From Hybos culiciformis (Eukaryota; Arthropoda; Insecta; Diptera; Hybotidae): a stretch of 64,000 nt of DNA. The notes under the pieces are model-generated. The model was not told the origin of the DNA. It saw nothing but the letters and a program-made list of their open reading frames with translations, and searched no databases. The position numbers and the translations under genes are program-made. Every line of letters begins with the position of its first letter. Position 1 is the first letter of the stretch. The DNA lies in the NCBI GenBank assembly GCA_964007475.1, contig OZ023275.1, positions 38,559,381 to 38,623,380 of the forward strand, given 5' to 3'. This document shows, in pieces, positions 1 through 13,400 of this stretch.

Positions 1-3000
1 GCAACATAAAAGAAAAAAATTAAAAGTACAACAAAACTATTAAATATTTCAATTTGTTGAACAAGTATGTCTTAACATCAACACTCTTCAACAACTCCAT
101 AATTTATATAAACATAAAAATAAATTATATGTACAAAACAGTTTTCATTATATAATTTCAATTTTCTTGTTTTATATATATATTAAGAAAAACATGAACA
201 TGATTGCCTTGAACTTGAACTAATGAGAAGATCTTCATATTGAATGCACAAACACATAATTACATTCATCATCATCATCAAAACTTTTAATTCAACAGTA
301 GTGCAATATTGAATCTTCTCCAGACAATGTTAACTGATATAACAACAGTAACAGTATTAACAAAATATTAATTATTAACTTATTGCCATCAATAAAAAAA
401 AATAAATCCGTTTTCTTTATGTTATTTATTTATGCATTTATCATTACTAAGAAGTACATCTGTCTGTTCTATACCAATAAAATGTTTCTCAGTCTATATT
501 TAATGTATATAAACCGCAAAACATGTGTTATTCTAATGATTAACAGGAAAAATCATTAATAAAGATTTAAGATTAAGCTTTGAATTTATTTTATTACACA
601 TACAAGATACAAGTATTTTATGTCTATATTTGGAATCAACGACCTCCAAAATAATATTTTTTTTTTTTGCAGAGCTCTCAGATATTGGACAGAAATTTAT
701 TATTAATTTTTTGCTTTATCTATTTGCTGCAATCACTTTTTTTACACACATTTTTTTTACACTTATAAATTTTGTTCCCATTATTGTATTATTGGTTTGA
801 ATACAGATAAACTTTAAACTTATTTGACTGGCCGAAGCTCATTGCGTTATAATAACACATTATGAATTAATAAATCCGATCCACCCTAAACAGTTGACTC
901 ATATAATAAATACAATTAACTTGCAAGAAAAGATATCGGAAAGTGTAGATAGACAATAGAAGTGTAGAACATTATTATTTATAAATAAATATTCAATCAA
1001 TATTTAATAATAGTTAATAAATATATAACTACTACTGAATACCTTTGTAGTTCGTACATTTTCAAGAATCGTTAAATTATAAATAGTATACATTAAGGTG
1101 ATTCAGGAACGTCTTAACCTCATTTAGTTTGCAACTCTAATCTTTTAAGCCTACCGTATAGATACATATAACATGTTGTTCACATGTTATACACAACCTT
1201 GATCAATCAAAAACTGAAATATGTGTAACAAATCTATATTATTTTAAATTATATTTATCAATAAAATAGCAGAATCATAAATTTGTTATTTTCTATTATT
1301 CTAATAATAATAGTTTTTATTTTATATTTCTATTTTTAATTTTTTATGATTATTTGTACAGCAGGTGTAGTTTGTTTCAAGTTTTGAATTATTTCAATTT
1401 TAATAATTTATAAATTTCTTTTTAATTTTCTATTCAGTTTGCAAGGGGTTTCATATTTGGTATGTCTTTTTATTTATGGAATGTGTAATGAAAACATTAT
1501 TGAAATAGAAATTGACAATAACATTTTTATTCTTTTTTGACAAGGACCTTATTTATTACACGATTTAATTTTCTACCATTTATATTTTAAATGTTTCATA
1601 AATTTTTATATAATGCTTCCTAAAATTGAAATCCTGTGTTAAATAAAAACCTCAGTTGCTATTATTGTGACAATGTTTTTTTAACATTATATTAATATAG
1701 TGCCAGCAACAGGACAGTATAAAAAGAAATAAATTATACCAGTTTTCATGCTACCGGCGACGATGGCTGTTAAAATTATTTCATTGAAATGTGTTTATAC
1801 TGTGTAGATACTATTTGCTTTTGTATGCCTACCTGACGCTGTACATTTATTTACAAAAAAAAGATACTTTTTTTTTCAAAGCTTTGAAAGCTTATACTCA
1901 AATTGAGAAATTATTTAGTAACGGTAATATTTTGTTTGTAAATAAAACTTTTTTCCATTCACAAGAAAAGTGATCTTGTTTCACAGCAAAAAAATAATTT
2001 ATATATAAAACATTTTTTCTTCTTGTTTAATTTTTAGCTTTTCTTAATTTTTTACAAATAGTGAACGTTGAGCATTGATCGTGAAACATTCTTATTTTTT
2101 TTAATTGAACGGATAAATTAAAAAAAAAAATTTAATTTAATTTTTATTTTTTTATTTTTTAAGCTTGAAAAATACGATATTTAAAAACTCAATCAAATTC
2201 GCAATTTTGGCAATTGCTTATTTTAACTTTTTGTATTGAAAAAAAAAATTGATTAAAAACGAAATATAAATTTAATAAAGAATTAATAAATAAAAGTATG
2301 AAAGGATAAAAAAGGACCCTTTAAGTTAAATTTGTGCAATTTGAAACTTATATACTACTATCATCCGTCGTTTGTATTATATGTAAATTTTTAATGTTGA
2401 CAGAACAAAGGACCTTTTTTTAATTACCTCGTCGTAATTATTAAAATTTAATTGTAAAGCAATCAAAAAAAATTTCTGAAAATAAAAATTAAATTATAAT
2501 AAAATATTTATAAGGGTTCAGTTATTCAGAATCGAAACCTAAACCCGAATATTGAACTCCTGATGTAATATGCAACGTTATTATTAAATAATATTAAATT
2601 TTACTAGGACAAGGACTATTTGAATAATAAATAGTTACAAGTAAATAAAAAAATTGTTTTTACTTTTTTATAAATTATTTTCAATTTGTTTTTTTTTTCA
2701 TATAAATAGTTTGATTTAATGTAGTAAACATTTGAACCTTTATGAAATCAATCCAGAATGTCTACTGAATTATCGTAAAACCTTATATAAGATTTTTAGT
2801 TACTTATTTTCGAATATATTATGTATAACAAATACTATTTTTAACTAATGTCAAGCAAGGAAGTTCGTTCATCGTTTAAAAAAGCAATTCTATTATCTTC
2901 TTAATACTCGTTCTCATATTAAACCTACCATCTGCTTTCAAATACATATATATATATAGGGAAATTTTGTTTGAATTTCAATTAATATATCGGGCTTGGC

Positions 3001-6000
3001 GCGAAAATTACAAAAAAAAAAAAATAATTTAAACTTTTTTTTTAAATTATAATTATAACATTATCTCAGTTGAGCACCAAAAAATAAATACCCAGCGATT
3101 TAGTTCAGATTGAAATTTATTTTTATTTTTGTTTTGTTTTTTTTTTTTTAATTCGCATTTTTTGAAAACTAGTGCACAATTAAAAATTACTATTATTATT
3201 ATTATGAATATATAATAATTTTCATAATTTAACATACATTCAACATAAGCTTTTTTTATATAATATAGTTTAGATTTTATAATCTTAGAAATAACAATAA
3301 TAAAAAAAAAAAAAACATTATTTTTTTCATTGTTATTTTTCAATTTTCAATATATATTTAGTTTATTTTTTTATTTTTTTTTTTTTTTTTCATTTTTCTT
3401 TATTTTCCAAACATTATATTGGTTATTTTATTTTGTAATGTTGCATAATTTACCACATATTTACATTCATTTTTATCTAATGTTGAACATAAAAAAAAAA
3501 AAATTGCATAAAAAATATTATTTAAAAAAAAATATAAATATAGAAAACAAATTCTTTCGGTATACATATATTTTAAAAGTTTGAATGAAAAATATATTAT
3601 TATTTAAAAAAATAAAAATACTTTTTATTTTTTGTCCCATAGAGCTTAGTTAATTGACTTGAAATTGTTTTTCTCAGAACAATATAATGGGTTTGGAAAT
3701 TTTACGTTAAAATATTTATAAAAAAAATTATTGAAAAAAAATTAAAATTATAATTTTTTAAGTAAAAATATTTGTTTTTTTTTTTATTAATTTGAATCGT
3801 AATTGATAAAGGAGTACTCCCGATAATTCAATTAAGATTTCAGAAATTATTTTTGTTCAACCATTTTGAATCTTTAATGCATAATAATTTGTTCCGGTAA
3901 AATTTTTGAATGGGCATTATTATTTGTCTTAAATTTGGAACATTATTATAGCTCTTTGATAGAATGACAATTGAGGACACTTTCGTTGAAGAATGCAATA
4001 AAAAGTAATTATCTTGAGCAGTTTGTTATTAATATTTCAGCAATACATTTTCCAGAGTTTGAATCAAGGTGCGACTATGAATTGATATTTAATATTTTTA
4101 ACGTTGTGCCTTCGAAATAAAGTAAACAGAACCGAACTTTCTATACGATACGGCACATTCTACATAAACTGTCTATTATTTCGCACAAAACTCATGTATT
4201 TAAATGTGAATAACTAGATAGTCTTAAATGTAACAAATGAAAAACGATATACTTACTGAAATATATCTATGAATTTAACAAACTATAAACTAACCTGTTT
4301 TTTATTTTCTTAGTTTTCCAATTATTTAAATAAAAACAACAAATTAAAATAATAACTAAGTAAGAAAAATAAAATATCAAAAAAACAAAAAAAAAAAAAA
4401 TAAAAAAAAAATTAAACTAAATAAACAAGCTAATTTTTAAACTAAACAAATTATTTTTATTTTCTGTACTTGAATTTATTTGTAAACAAAAATAAAAAGT
4501 TAAAATCAGTGTAAAATTGAAAGTGATAATAAAAATAATAATAACTATAACAAAAAGGCTATTATTACATTTAATTTAATGTGAAATAATAATAAAAAAT
4601 ATTATTGTTAAATTTAAAACATTATAATTTTTAAATAATGAAAGAATAATAAATTCATAAAACATTTATTAATTTTCTTCAAAAAATTTTCACTTAAAAA
4701 TATAATTTTTTTTTTTTTTAACTTTGTGACAGTTAAAAAATTTATTTTATACATTGGTACTACATAAGAAATAATAAATTATTTTGCTACAACAGAAATA
4801 AGTAAGTAAACTTTATTATTATTTTTAATTTTGTATTTTATTTTATATGTGATTGTTTGATATTGTTCTTATGATGACAATCTCTTCTATTTTGTTTTTA
4901 GCCCGTTTTCCATCAAAAACGAAAAAAAAGGACTGTATATGTTTTCATTAAATGTCCGTCTGTCTGCCACTAAAATACTAATAACTTTTGAACCAGCCAA
5001 GTGATGCTTTAAAAGTGATAAATTGGAATAAAGGAAATTCTAAATAAACGACTAGGCGAAAATTTTTCTAATAGTTGAATCAAAACTAATTTGTTTTAAT
5101 GATTTTATTGCCCTAATGGAAAATATTAATGAAGATGTAAGTTAGCAAACTACCGTATGTAAAATTTAAGTTAAACTTTTATGGATTTATACTTAATTTT
5201 TGAACAGATATTAATTGTAAAAAAAATATAATAGAAACAAAATTGGTTGTTGGTTCAATAAACTTTCAAGAACGAATTGAAGCCAGCTTATGTTCTTCTC
5301 TGCTGCCAAAGTTAAGGAGAAATTGAATTTTTTTAAACGCAGCCATGATTAATTATTAACTAATGTTATTCCAACTGATACAAGTTTTCACAGATTCGTC
5401 AGAAATTCAAATTACTTTTTTTTTAATCATGCCTCAATGTGTGGAGTATTAAAATTTTTAATTAGATTCTGTTCTTGTCCTAGTTATAGTGTTGTTTTGA
5501 AGAATTGTTGATATTCTGGAAATTTCTAGATGGCTTTCATAAAATATCATCATTAAAATGTAAAATTTTAATATTCACAAGCGAAAAAAATAAGTTTATT
5601 TTAAACTTGTTAAAAAATTCCTACGACTATCATAATGTCAACAATAATACTCATAAATTAATGAAAGCTATAAATTATTTAGAATGATATGGATGGCGTT
5701 TTTTTTTACATAAAACAATAAAATATATTCATAACAAATGTATGTTTTCTTTTAACATTACAGTTTCTGCAAATAATTGGAATAAACTAAAAAAAACATA
5801 TTATCATATAACTTTCTATTTTTTGTTTTTCAAAATAAAAATTGAAACAAAATAATGTTAAGCTTCACCTAACTTCAAAAATTTTTAGTGTTTCTAAAAT
5901 TACCCAATTTTTTTTTTTTGTTTATATTATTATAGAAACTAATGCAAATTGATTTTAAATATACATATTATATACATATAATAATAAAGTAATTAAAATT

Positions 6001-6911
6001 ACGAAAAGAAAAAAACATAATTATATATATTCTATAATATAATTATGTAATAAAAATTCTTTATTAGAATAAATCGTCGATGCGACACATTTAATTTTAT
6101 GCCTTCACCAACGGCGAAATATGTTAAAAAATATGTTTAACCAAAATTTTATTGTTAATTTATTCGAAATAATTATATGATATAAATATTATTTTAAACA
6201 TGATCCCATTTTTAATTATACTATATGTAATATTTATTATATAAATATTTAAAAAAGAGATTGTTTTTTTTAAATTCTTATCGTAATATTCGGCTAGAAC
6301 CAAACTTTTGTGTTTCAATAATACCCAGATTGGAAACTTTTTTGCGTACGAATGATCTTACTTGAAGTTTTTTTTTTACGGAATTGTTTTTATACAAAGT
6401 TGACGTTTGGATGTTTTTATTTTTTTGAATGAAATCACCTTGGCCTATATATAAACTCAACATTTTTGTATTCCGAGAAGAATTAAAAACTTAAAATTTC
6501 CCGCCCATATAGATGAAATTATGTACGCATACTAAAATACTTACATTTGTGATTTTTAAAAATAAATTATATGTGACATTTTTCGCGGAATATGAATTTA
6601 GGTCATTATCCTAAAATTAAATTATACACAAACTTTTTTTTTGTTAATTTTTATTATGATTTATTGTTTGAGAAAAATATTTATTATTATGATTCCAATC
6701 ATAATATTTTATCGGTTAAAAAATAAATAATACGTCTAAGGAAATTAAAAATTATAATAGCTAGGATAAAGATTAATTGTGTATTGTAAACAAAAAAAGC
6801 ACTAAAATTACAGCGAGTAAATGTTATCATTAGAAAATATTTGTTTATTACTTTTTTTATTGCAACAATAATTAACTAAATGTTCACTTTATGTACTTTA
6901 TATTATTATAT
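1..6911. other. Non-coding AT-rich DNA, no gene seen
   Basis: This stretch holds long A and T runs and short open frames made of low-complexity Phe/Ile/Lys/Asn codons. I see no conserved protein motif and no convincing splice-bounded exon. One piece of a diverged interspersed repeat lies at 4931-4970. It may be intergenic, or a 5' intron of the secreted-protein gene downstream; the sequence does not decide. Confidence 0.6.
4931..4970 (+). repeat. Diverged interspersed repeat fragment (copy 1)
   Basis: The segment shares the string ATATGTTTTCATT followed by a TGTC/CG-rich stretch with the reverse complement of 21217-21255. The family is not recognised. CTGTCTG-type pyrimidine strings like this one also occur in weaker form near 9090, so several old copies may be present. 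Confidence 0.4.
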
Positions 6912-6997
6912 TTTAATGCGTTAGGATCGTTGTATTTAGTGCTATAGAATTTAGATCACTAAATGGAGTATTATATGCGTCAATACACATGCAATCA

Positions 6998-7098
6998 TTT
7001 AGATGCATCTGCGTAAATAATGAAAAAATTTAGATGCATCACCGTATATAATGAAAAAATTTAGATGCATCAGCGTAAATAATGAAATCATTTAGATG
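6998..7098 (+). repeat. 31-bp tandem repeat inside copy A
   Basis: Three full units and the start of a fourth begin at 6998, 7029, 7060 and 7091, exactly 31 bp apart. Each starts TTTAGATGCATC and contains GTAWATAATGAAA. The fourth is cut short after TTTAGATG. The same array is present in the other two element copies with a few substitutions. Confidence 0.85.
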
Positions 7099-7243
7099 TT
7101 TCGTATTGAATATTACGTAATACCTAAACAAACATAATATCTCTCACAATATTTCAATACAGCCAAATACAAAAAAAAAAAGAGAAAAAATGAGAAGAAG
7201 AAATATTCTCTCTTTGCAACTACCTCTCCCCTACGCATTAAAA

Positions 7244-7439
7244 CAGTATATTGGATATGTAAACAAAATTTGTTATACAACTCGTTCTGTATTTACACAA
7301 AAATACATTGACACTTGTCAATTTATATCACTCGACCTTCGGTCTCGTGATATAAGTATTGACTCGTGTCAATGTATTTTTGTGTATACAGAACTCTTAA
7401 TTAATAACAAATTTAGTTTACATATACAATAATCTACTA
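7244..7439 (+). repeat. Long foldback (about 190 bp) in copy A
   Basis: The left half, reading TATTGGATATGTAAAC then ATTTGTTAT, GTTCTGTAT and ACACAAAAATACATTGACAC, is mirrored in inverted order by the right half. The apex is a tight hairpin, GACC-TTC-GGTC, within a stem flanked by TATATCAC and GTGATATA. If transcribed it would give a nearly 90-bp-armed hairpin RNA; that is inference. Confidence 0.8.
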
Positions 7440-10400
7440 TTAATAACATTATTTATATGAACACATAATTCATTCAAATGAGTTGATTTGATTCTTTCTA
7501 AATTTCCTAAAAATATAATTTTTCGGACATATGTGACTATGACTACACAAAACAAATATTCCTCCAAAATACAAAATTTCAAGCGTCGCAAATGACCACA
7601 ACTGAAAATAAAATTAAATCTTTGTTTCTGAATAAGCCTGTCTAAACATCTATCCTAGATTCCAAATGGGATCTAAGTACGCATACATATTATATACATT
7701 TTTTTTTGTATTGCTATTAGTGTTAAAAGAAAAATTACAAAAAAAAATCATTAATTTATGCAACGAATATAATATGTAATATTATACAAACATTTAATTA
7801 AATTAAATTATGACCTTAAATGCTTAAAAAAATATGCATAAAGTTCAATTATGTATAATAAAAAGGAAAATGCTTATCATACATATACTTAAGTTTATAT
7901 AAAATTCGTACATCAAATAATAAAAACTTAATTTATATGTTATTAATAATAATTATAATAATAATAAATGAAAACTGGTTATTTTTATTCATATTTTGAC
8001 AATTTTAGAAAAAAAAAAAAACTTGTTATCTTAAAATAAACTAAAAAGATATAAAGTAATCGCGCTTATTAAACTGGATAAAGAAGAATGTGCGTCTGAA
8101 GTTGATTAAATAATTTTATAATTTATGTCACTGAGGTAGTATAGTGAAACAAATATAAAAAACGGTTAAAGTGGCAAAAAAAATAATAGTAACTCATTTA
8201 TTTAATCCATTTTGCGACAAAAATTAAATATTACACTTCATAAACATTTTGGCTTTTATTTCGATAACATCTTCCGCAGTGTAAAGTGTTTAGGTAAATT
8301 TTCAGTTTATTTAGCTTAGATTCTTTACAAAGTTTCATTCCAATGGGTAATAATGGTATAGAGTTCGATTTTATAGGTGGTAAATAATTAGTAATACACG
8401 AAACTGGCTTTTCCGGTGCTAGGCCGATTCAATTATTACCTATTTTTTTGTTTTATTAAAAAAATTTACAATATTCTAATCTTCCAATTTCTTTTAATTT
8501 CTTCAAGTAATAAGTATCACTCTTTAATTGTTATGAGATTATTTCACCTTTAATTTCAAAACCTGATGTAGATAAAAATTTAGAATTATTTTTAATTCAT
8601 TAATTTTATTGTGGTTTATTATAAAAAAACAACGAAAAAAAAAACAAGAATGCATAAAAAATTAATTTTTTTTTCTTAAAAAGGTAAGATTTGACATAAA
8701 ATAATTTTAGCCAATTGATTTATGCCTTTTATGTTTGTTCACAAATTGAATAATTATTATAGTTTTTATTTTATTTTTAATAGTTTTCTCCACTTATGGA
8801 ATGATTTGAAATTTAAAATTTAGCACCTAAGATTAATTTTTTAACTTTTAACAATTAACATATTTTGCATAAATAGACTAAAAATTACATAAATGGAATG
8901 AAAAATTATGTTGTAATATGTATTTTAACTATCATATTTTCAACACTTTAATTACATTAATCTTTAAATAGAGCTCTAATATAAAATTTTGTAGTAAGAA
9001 ATTGTTAAAAGTAAAAAAAAATACATATTTTTAATAAAAATTAATTAAAATTAAGGTTAATATATTTGTTTTTGTTTCACAAAATATATCTGTCTGTATA
9101 CCATTTTGTCCTTATTTTATAAAAAATCTTTAATTTACTATATCTTTAGACCAGTTTGATTCGTTCATTCGGTATTTAAAGATATTTATGGTTTATTTCT
9201 TTTTGACTGATTTATGTAAAGGATAAAAACTTTCTTAAAATTTCATACTTAATTTATTTTAGCCAATTTGATAAGTTTTTTATCCATTCATCCATTTGCA
9301 GCATAAAGTTTAAAACATATGTTCAATTAGACTTCGATAACAAAAACATCTATTATACCACTTAACATACCTTATGATAGAATGCACCCATTCACTGATG
9401 AACTTAAAAAAATATCTTAATCCAATTTTTCATATATACATAACAGAGCTTTTTATTAAGTTTTTTACTTTAATTGAAATTTTTCCTTGTAAAAATGATA
9501 ATGATGAAAAGGAAAAATAAAATTATTAAAAAAAATTTAATTCCAAATAAAATTAAAAAGAAATAAAACAAAAATAAAACAATAATAAATAAATTTTCAA
9601 AGGTCAATTTCATTTTTATATATATAGAAAGATAGAAATAAAATAAATCATAGTAAAATGCACATTTTCTCAAGCTTTAAACGCTTTGAAAAACATAAAT
9701 AATAAATAAATTTAAGAATATTATCCGACCTTCAAAGAAGCAAAAAATAAAAATAATAATCTTATTTACTTATTGAAACCATTAAATAAATTCAATTAAG
9801 AGAATATAATGAGAAAAATTCAGAAATTTTATTTAATAAAAACAATTGAACTTTTTTCCTACGTTTAAAAGTGTTTTAAGTTTTTTTTTCATAACATTTT
9901 TTTTTACAAAATTCTGAAGTTTAAAAATTTTGTAGAAAAACTAATTTAAAAAAAAAAAAGTACAGTCAGTCTTTGGATAATACGTTAATATACTTCAAAA
10001 GAATTGAAAAACCTAAAAATCGAGGTTTAAAAATTATTAAATTTTCCATATAATAACTTTTGATAATTCAGTTGAAACAGGGAGATATAATTTTTACCAC
10101 TTATCCATGTAGAACATAAAAATAAGATCTTAAAATAAAATACCTAAATAACTTTTAAACTTCTAAACTAAACCAAAAACTTATTCACTTTCCGAGATCG
10201 AAGGATTTTAGTTCAGGAATTAAAAGATTCTCTTATAACCTCTAACTATTTCGATGCCAATTAGTTGATGGGTATAACAAAATCGATTATATAGGAAAAA
10301 TCATAACAAAGTATTTTAAATCAAAGTATGGAGAACGAGCTTCATGAAGTCAACAATTATATATAACTTTAATTAATATTTCATACTTTTGATTTGATGT

Positions 10401-13400
10401 AATTCTTATTTTAATCAATATTTGATATTTGACTGATATTATCATTAAGTTAACTGGTTATGATTCATTATAATAAAAACAAATTATTTTACTTTGTGAA
10501 ACTCTATTTTTCTGTTCAACACGAATTCACAAATTCACAAAAAATGGTTCTTTTAGAATCTTAACCGAGCATTACCTGTACATTAAAAAGAAAATTAACA
10601 AAAAAAAAAATTATTAAAAAATCTAATTAAATTTTTAGATTTATACACCTCCCAAAGCGATATTAATTATTTTTTGTTTTTTGTCTTTTAGTTTTTGGGA
10701 AATGAACCAAATAAATGATATAAGTTTTTCTATTATGATTTAATATAAAAACAACAATCAGAGACTGTTAACACATTTTTTTGAATTAAATAAAAAAAAA
10801 AAATTCAATATCATGAGGTTTTATTTAACTTGCATTGAATATGGCTCAAATATTATAATAAATGTATATAAGTATTAAATGATTTTTTTGAACTGTCACA
10901 GCAGGTTTTCGAAATTAAGTAATAATTCATGAATTTACATCATATAAGCGCTAAATTTTTCACTCTAAGCTATTAACACGAAATTGGATAAAAAAAAACA
11001 ATTTTATCGTAAAATGCAATAAGTTCGAAATAGTTAGTTAACTTTGATAGTTATTTTACGTATAAGTATGGTAATGGAGAAAGATTTTAACTTTAAAGCA
11101 GAATTCTGTGTATTAAAATGATTTCGTAATTTTTTACCTGATATTAATAAAATGAAGATAAATTGTGTTATTTGCAAATTTGCTTTATCACTATTAATTA
11201 AAAATTATTATACAAAATTTGATATATTTTCGTTCTAGTTTTTAATACATACACATATGGATTTTTCATTAACAGAAGTTAAAAATATCTTACATAATTT
11301 TTGAGATAATAATAATATTTTTAAAATTTTTAATTTTATAAAATTTGTAAGCATGTTAAATAATCTCATTATACGAATCAGAAAAAATAGTTCCCAAAAA
11401 ATACATTTTATGAGACGGTTCAGCGGCATGTGAATAATAACAATAATTTTCAAAAAAGCATACATTCAGACGTTTTAAAAAAATTTATTATAGCACAAAT
11501 TAGGAGAAAAATTCGAGAAAGTTTAAAAAAAAGTAAATTAATTTCTTTTCTTTTTTTAAGCAAACTATTCATGCCCCTGAAAATTATAATAAATAAAAAA
11601 TTAGTTATAAAAATAATTTTTTTTATAATTTACTGTTTAAAAATGAATAAAAATTACTAATTTTTTTGGAAAATAATTAATATTGTCTTAAAAACAATAA
11701 CTAACGATACATAAAGATCAAGGTTAAGATTTTTTAAATCTAATTATAAATCTCTACTATATTTGCTCTTTTTACCCAAAACAAATCAAAACAATTAATA
11801 AGCTTTTAGTTTTTTCTTTATTTTTTCATTTTGTTTTTATTATTATTCCAAAATTAGATAAAAATCTGAAAATCTGTTTATAAAATTGTCTGTCAGATGA
11901 TTGAAAAATGTAATAATAATGTAATTTGTTTTGCTTCTTTTATTCGTTGTATAAATATTCTTAGTGGGTGTGGGAATATCATTATTAAATTGAATAATTG
12001 AGTAGGTTTACAAAGTTAAATGAATAACAAATTAAAAGGAAATTTTTTATTTTGTAATTATTGTTTACATGAAATGATGAATATAAGACATATAATAATT
12101 ATATCAAAACACAATATATCTATTAAAAATTCCTACTCATATATGGAAAAAATTAATTTCCTAAGTTTTAATACCGGGTTCAAAACGAAATTTTATTAAA
12201 TCAATTTTATAAATTAAACTATCTCGATGCTTGAATAATTTTAAATTTAAGGTAAGACTCACTCTATCTTAACGCCTGATATAAACTGCAAAAAAAAAAG
12301 GTCAAAGCGGAGACTTTTATTTGATAAAATTTTTCTTCTATGACGCTTTTCGTGAAACCTTTGGAGGCCGTACTATTTCTGACAAATTTTTATATTTGGA
12401 AATTAGTTCAAACTATTACCATTATTCATTTTCTTTAAAATGGGAACCTTCAGTAAAACTTCTTTTCTTCTTTGAAAAAAAACGATAAAATTTAAGTTTA
12501 AAACATTAAAAAATTATGATACATTTTATATTATTTTTTTTTTAATTTGTATTTTAAAAATCACGTATTATTTAATTCTTTCATCTTCCCATCTTAATTG
12601 GCAAATTTTTTTTAACACTTTTATGACTTTGCGGATGTATTCCAAAAAAAAAAGAAGGTTTTTCCATAACTTCATCCTAAAAGAATTATGAATTTCTTTT
12701 GTGACTAAAACTTAATACTTTTTTTTAAATATAACCATATAAATATTATTTCTAAGAACAAATCAAAAATCAGAACAAAACGAATCATCATCATTATTAT
12801 AAATATTTAGTTTAATTTTATCTTTTTATTTCCTATTTCAATCTGTATACATGTTACCGTCAACATAATATATGTAAATAATCAAAAACACTTAATTAAA
12901 ACATGAATAAACGATTTACATAAATATTAAAATCACATTAATAACAATAGGGCTTAATGTGGTTCGATGATTCAAATAAATCTTTTAAATTCAAATAAAA
13001 TCTTTTAAATTATTTAAAAACATTTTCTTAAATAACCTTTTTAACTGAGATGCATAATGAGAAGTAGTTACTTACCAAGACGAATTTAGATGTAATTGTT
13101 TTCATAACCAAGTTAAATTTGTTATTATGGCAATTATTAAAATATTTTGCAACAACATAAAATTTTATTTTTTTTTAATTTTTGATATGATGAGTAATCA
13201 ATGACTTAAACCAGTAGTCTAATTTACAAAAATAATTCTGTTTGATATAAGAATTATTTCTCCTTTCATTTATTGGAGATAAAAAATTTAAGAAAATCAG
13301 GTTTTTAAAAACATTAGATAAGGTTGTGCTAAATTTTTGAATATTTTTCATTTATCATGACTTTTGGCTAAATCAATAATAATAGTTTAAAAATTTTTAG

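Larger units (their letters stand above)
6912..7439 (+). mobile_element. Composite foldback repeat, copy A
   Basis: This is one of three near-identical copies (the others are at 18073-18606 and 45009-45513, both inverted). Left to right it holds: a left end TTTAATGCGTT; a 31-bp minisatellite at 6998-7098; an inverted copy of the left end (CCCCTACGCATTAAA, 7228-7242); and a long imperfect palindrome at 7244-7439 ending in CTACTA. Copy boundaries were set by where similarity to the other two copies stops. The left end is slightly deleted relative to the other copies (TTAGG in place of TTGGGG). No transposase is present and the family is not recognised; it is presumably non-autonomous. A clear target-site duplication could not be fixed. 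Confidence 0.8.

Noticed and set aside
1740..1806. A TATA-like TATAAAAAG followed by a 14-codon frame from ATGGCTG
   Set aside because: The frame is too short and stops at once, and no donor site or downstream exon could be paired with it.
3053..3584. Overlapping open frames on both strands rich in Phe, Lys, Asn and Tyr
   Set aside because: They are translations of A and T runs; no motif, splice context or conserved pattern supports a gene.
6278..6463. A 61-residue minus-strand frame with fairly mixed composition
   Set aside because: It resembles no family known to me and no splice or transcript signal supports it. Frames of this length occur by chance.
6998..7098. CRISPR-like array
   Set aside because: The 31-bp units abut directly with no spacers and sit inside a eukaryotic mobile repeat.
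7190..7432. An 80-residue open frame (MRRRNILSLQLPLPYA...) present in all three repeat copies
   Set aside because: It runs through the foldback arms and is shared only because the copies are nearly identical in DNA. Copy C keeps the frame merely because its deletion is a multiple of three. Nothing resembles a known protein.
6912..7439. Helitron identity for the composite repeat, because of the hairpin near the right end
   Set aside because: The element does not start with TC, and the end CTACTA does not fit the CTRR rule. The foldback is also far longer than the usual short terminal hairpin.
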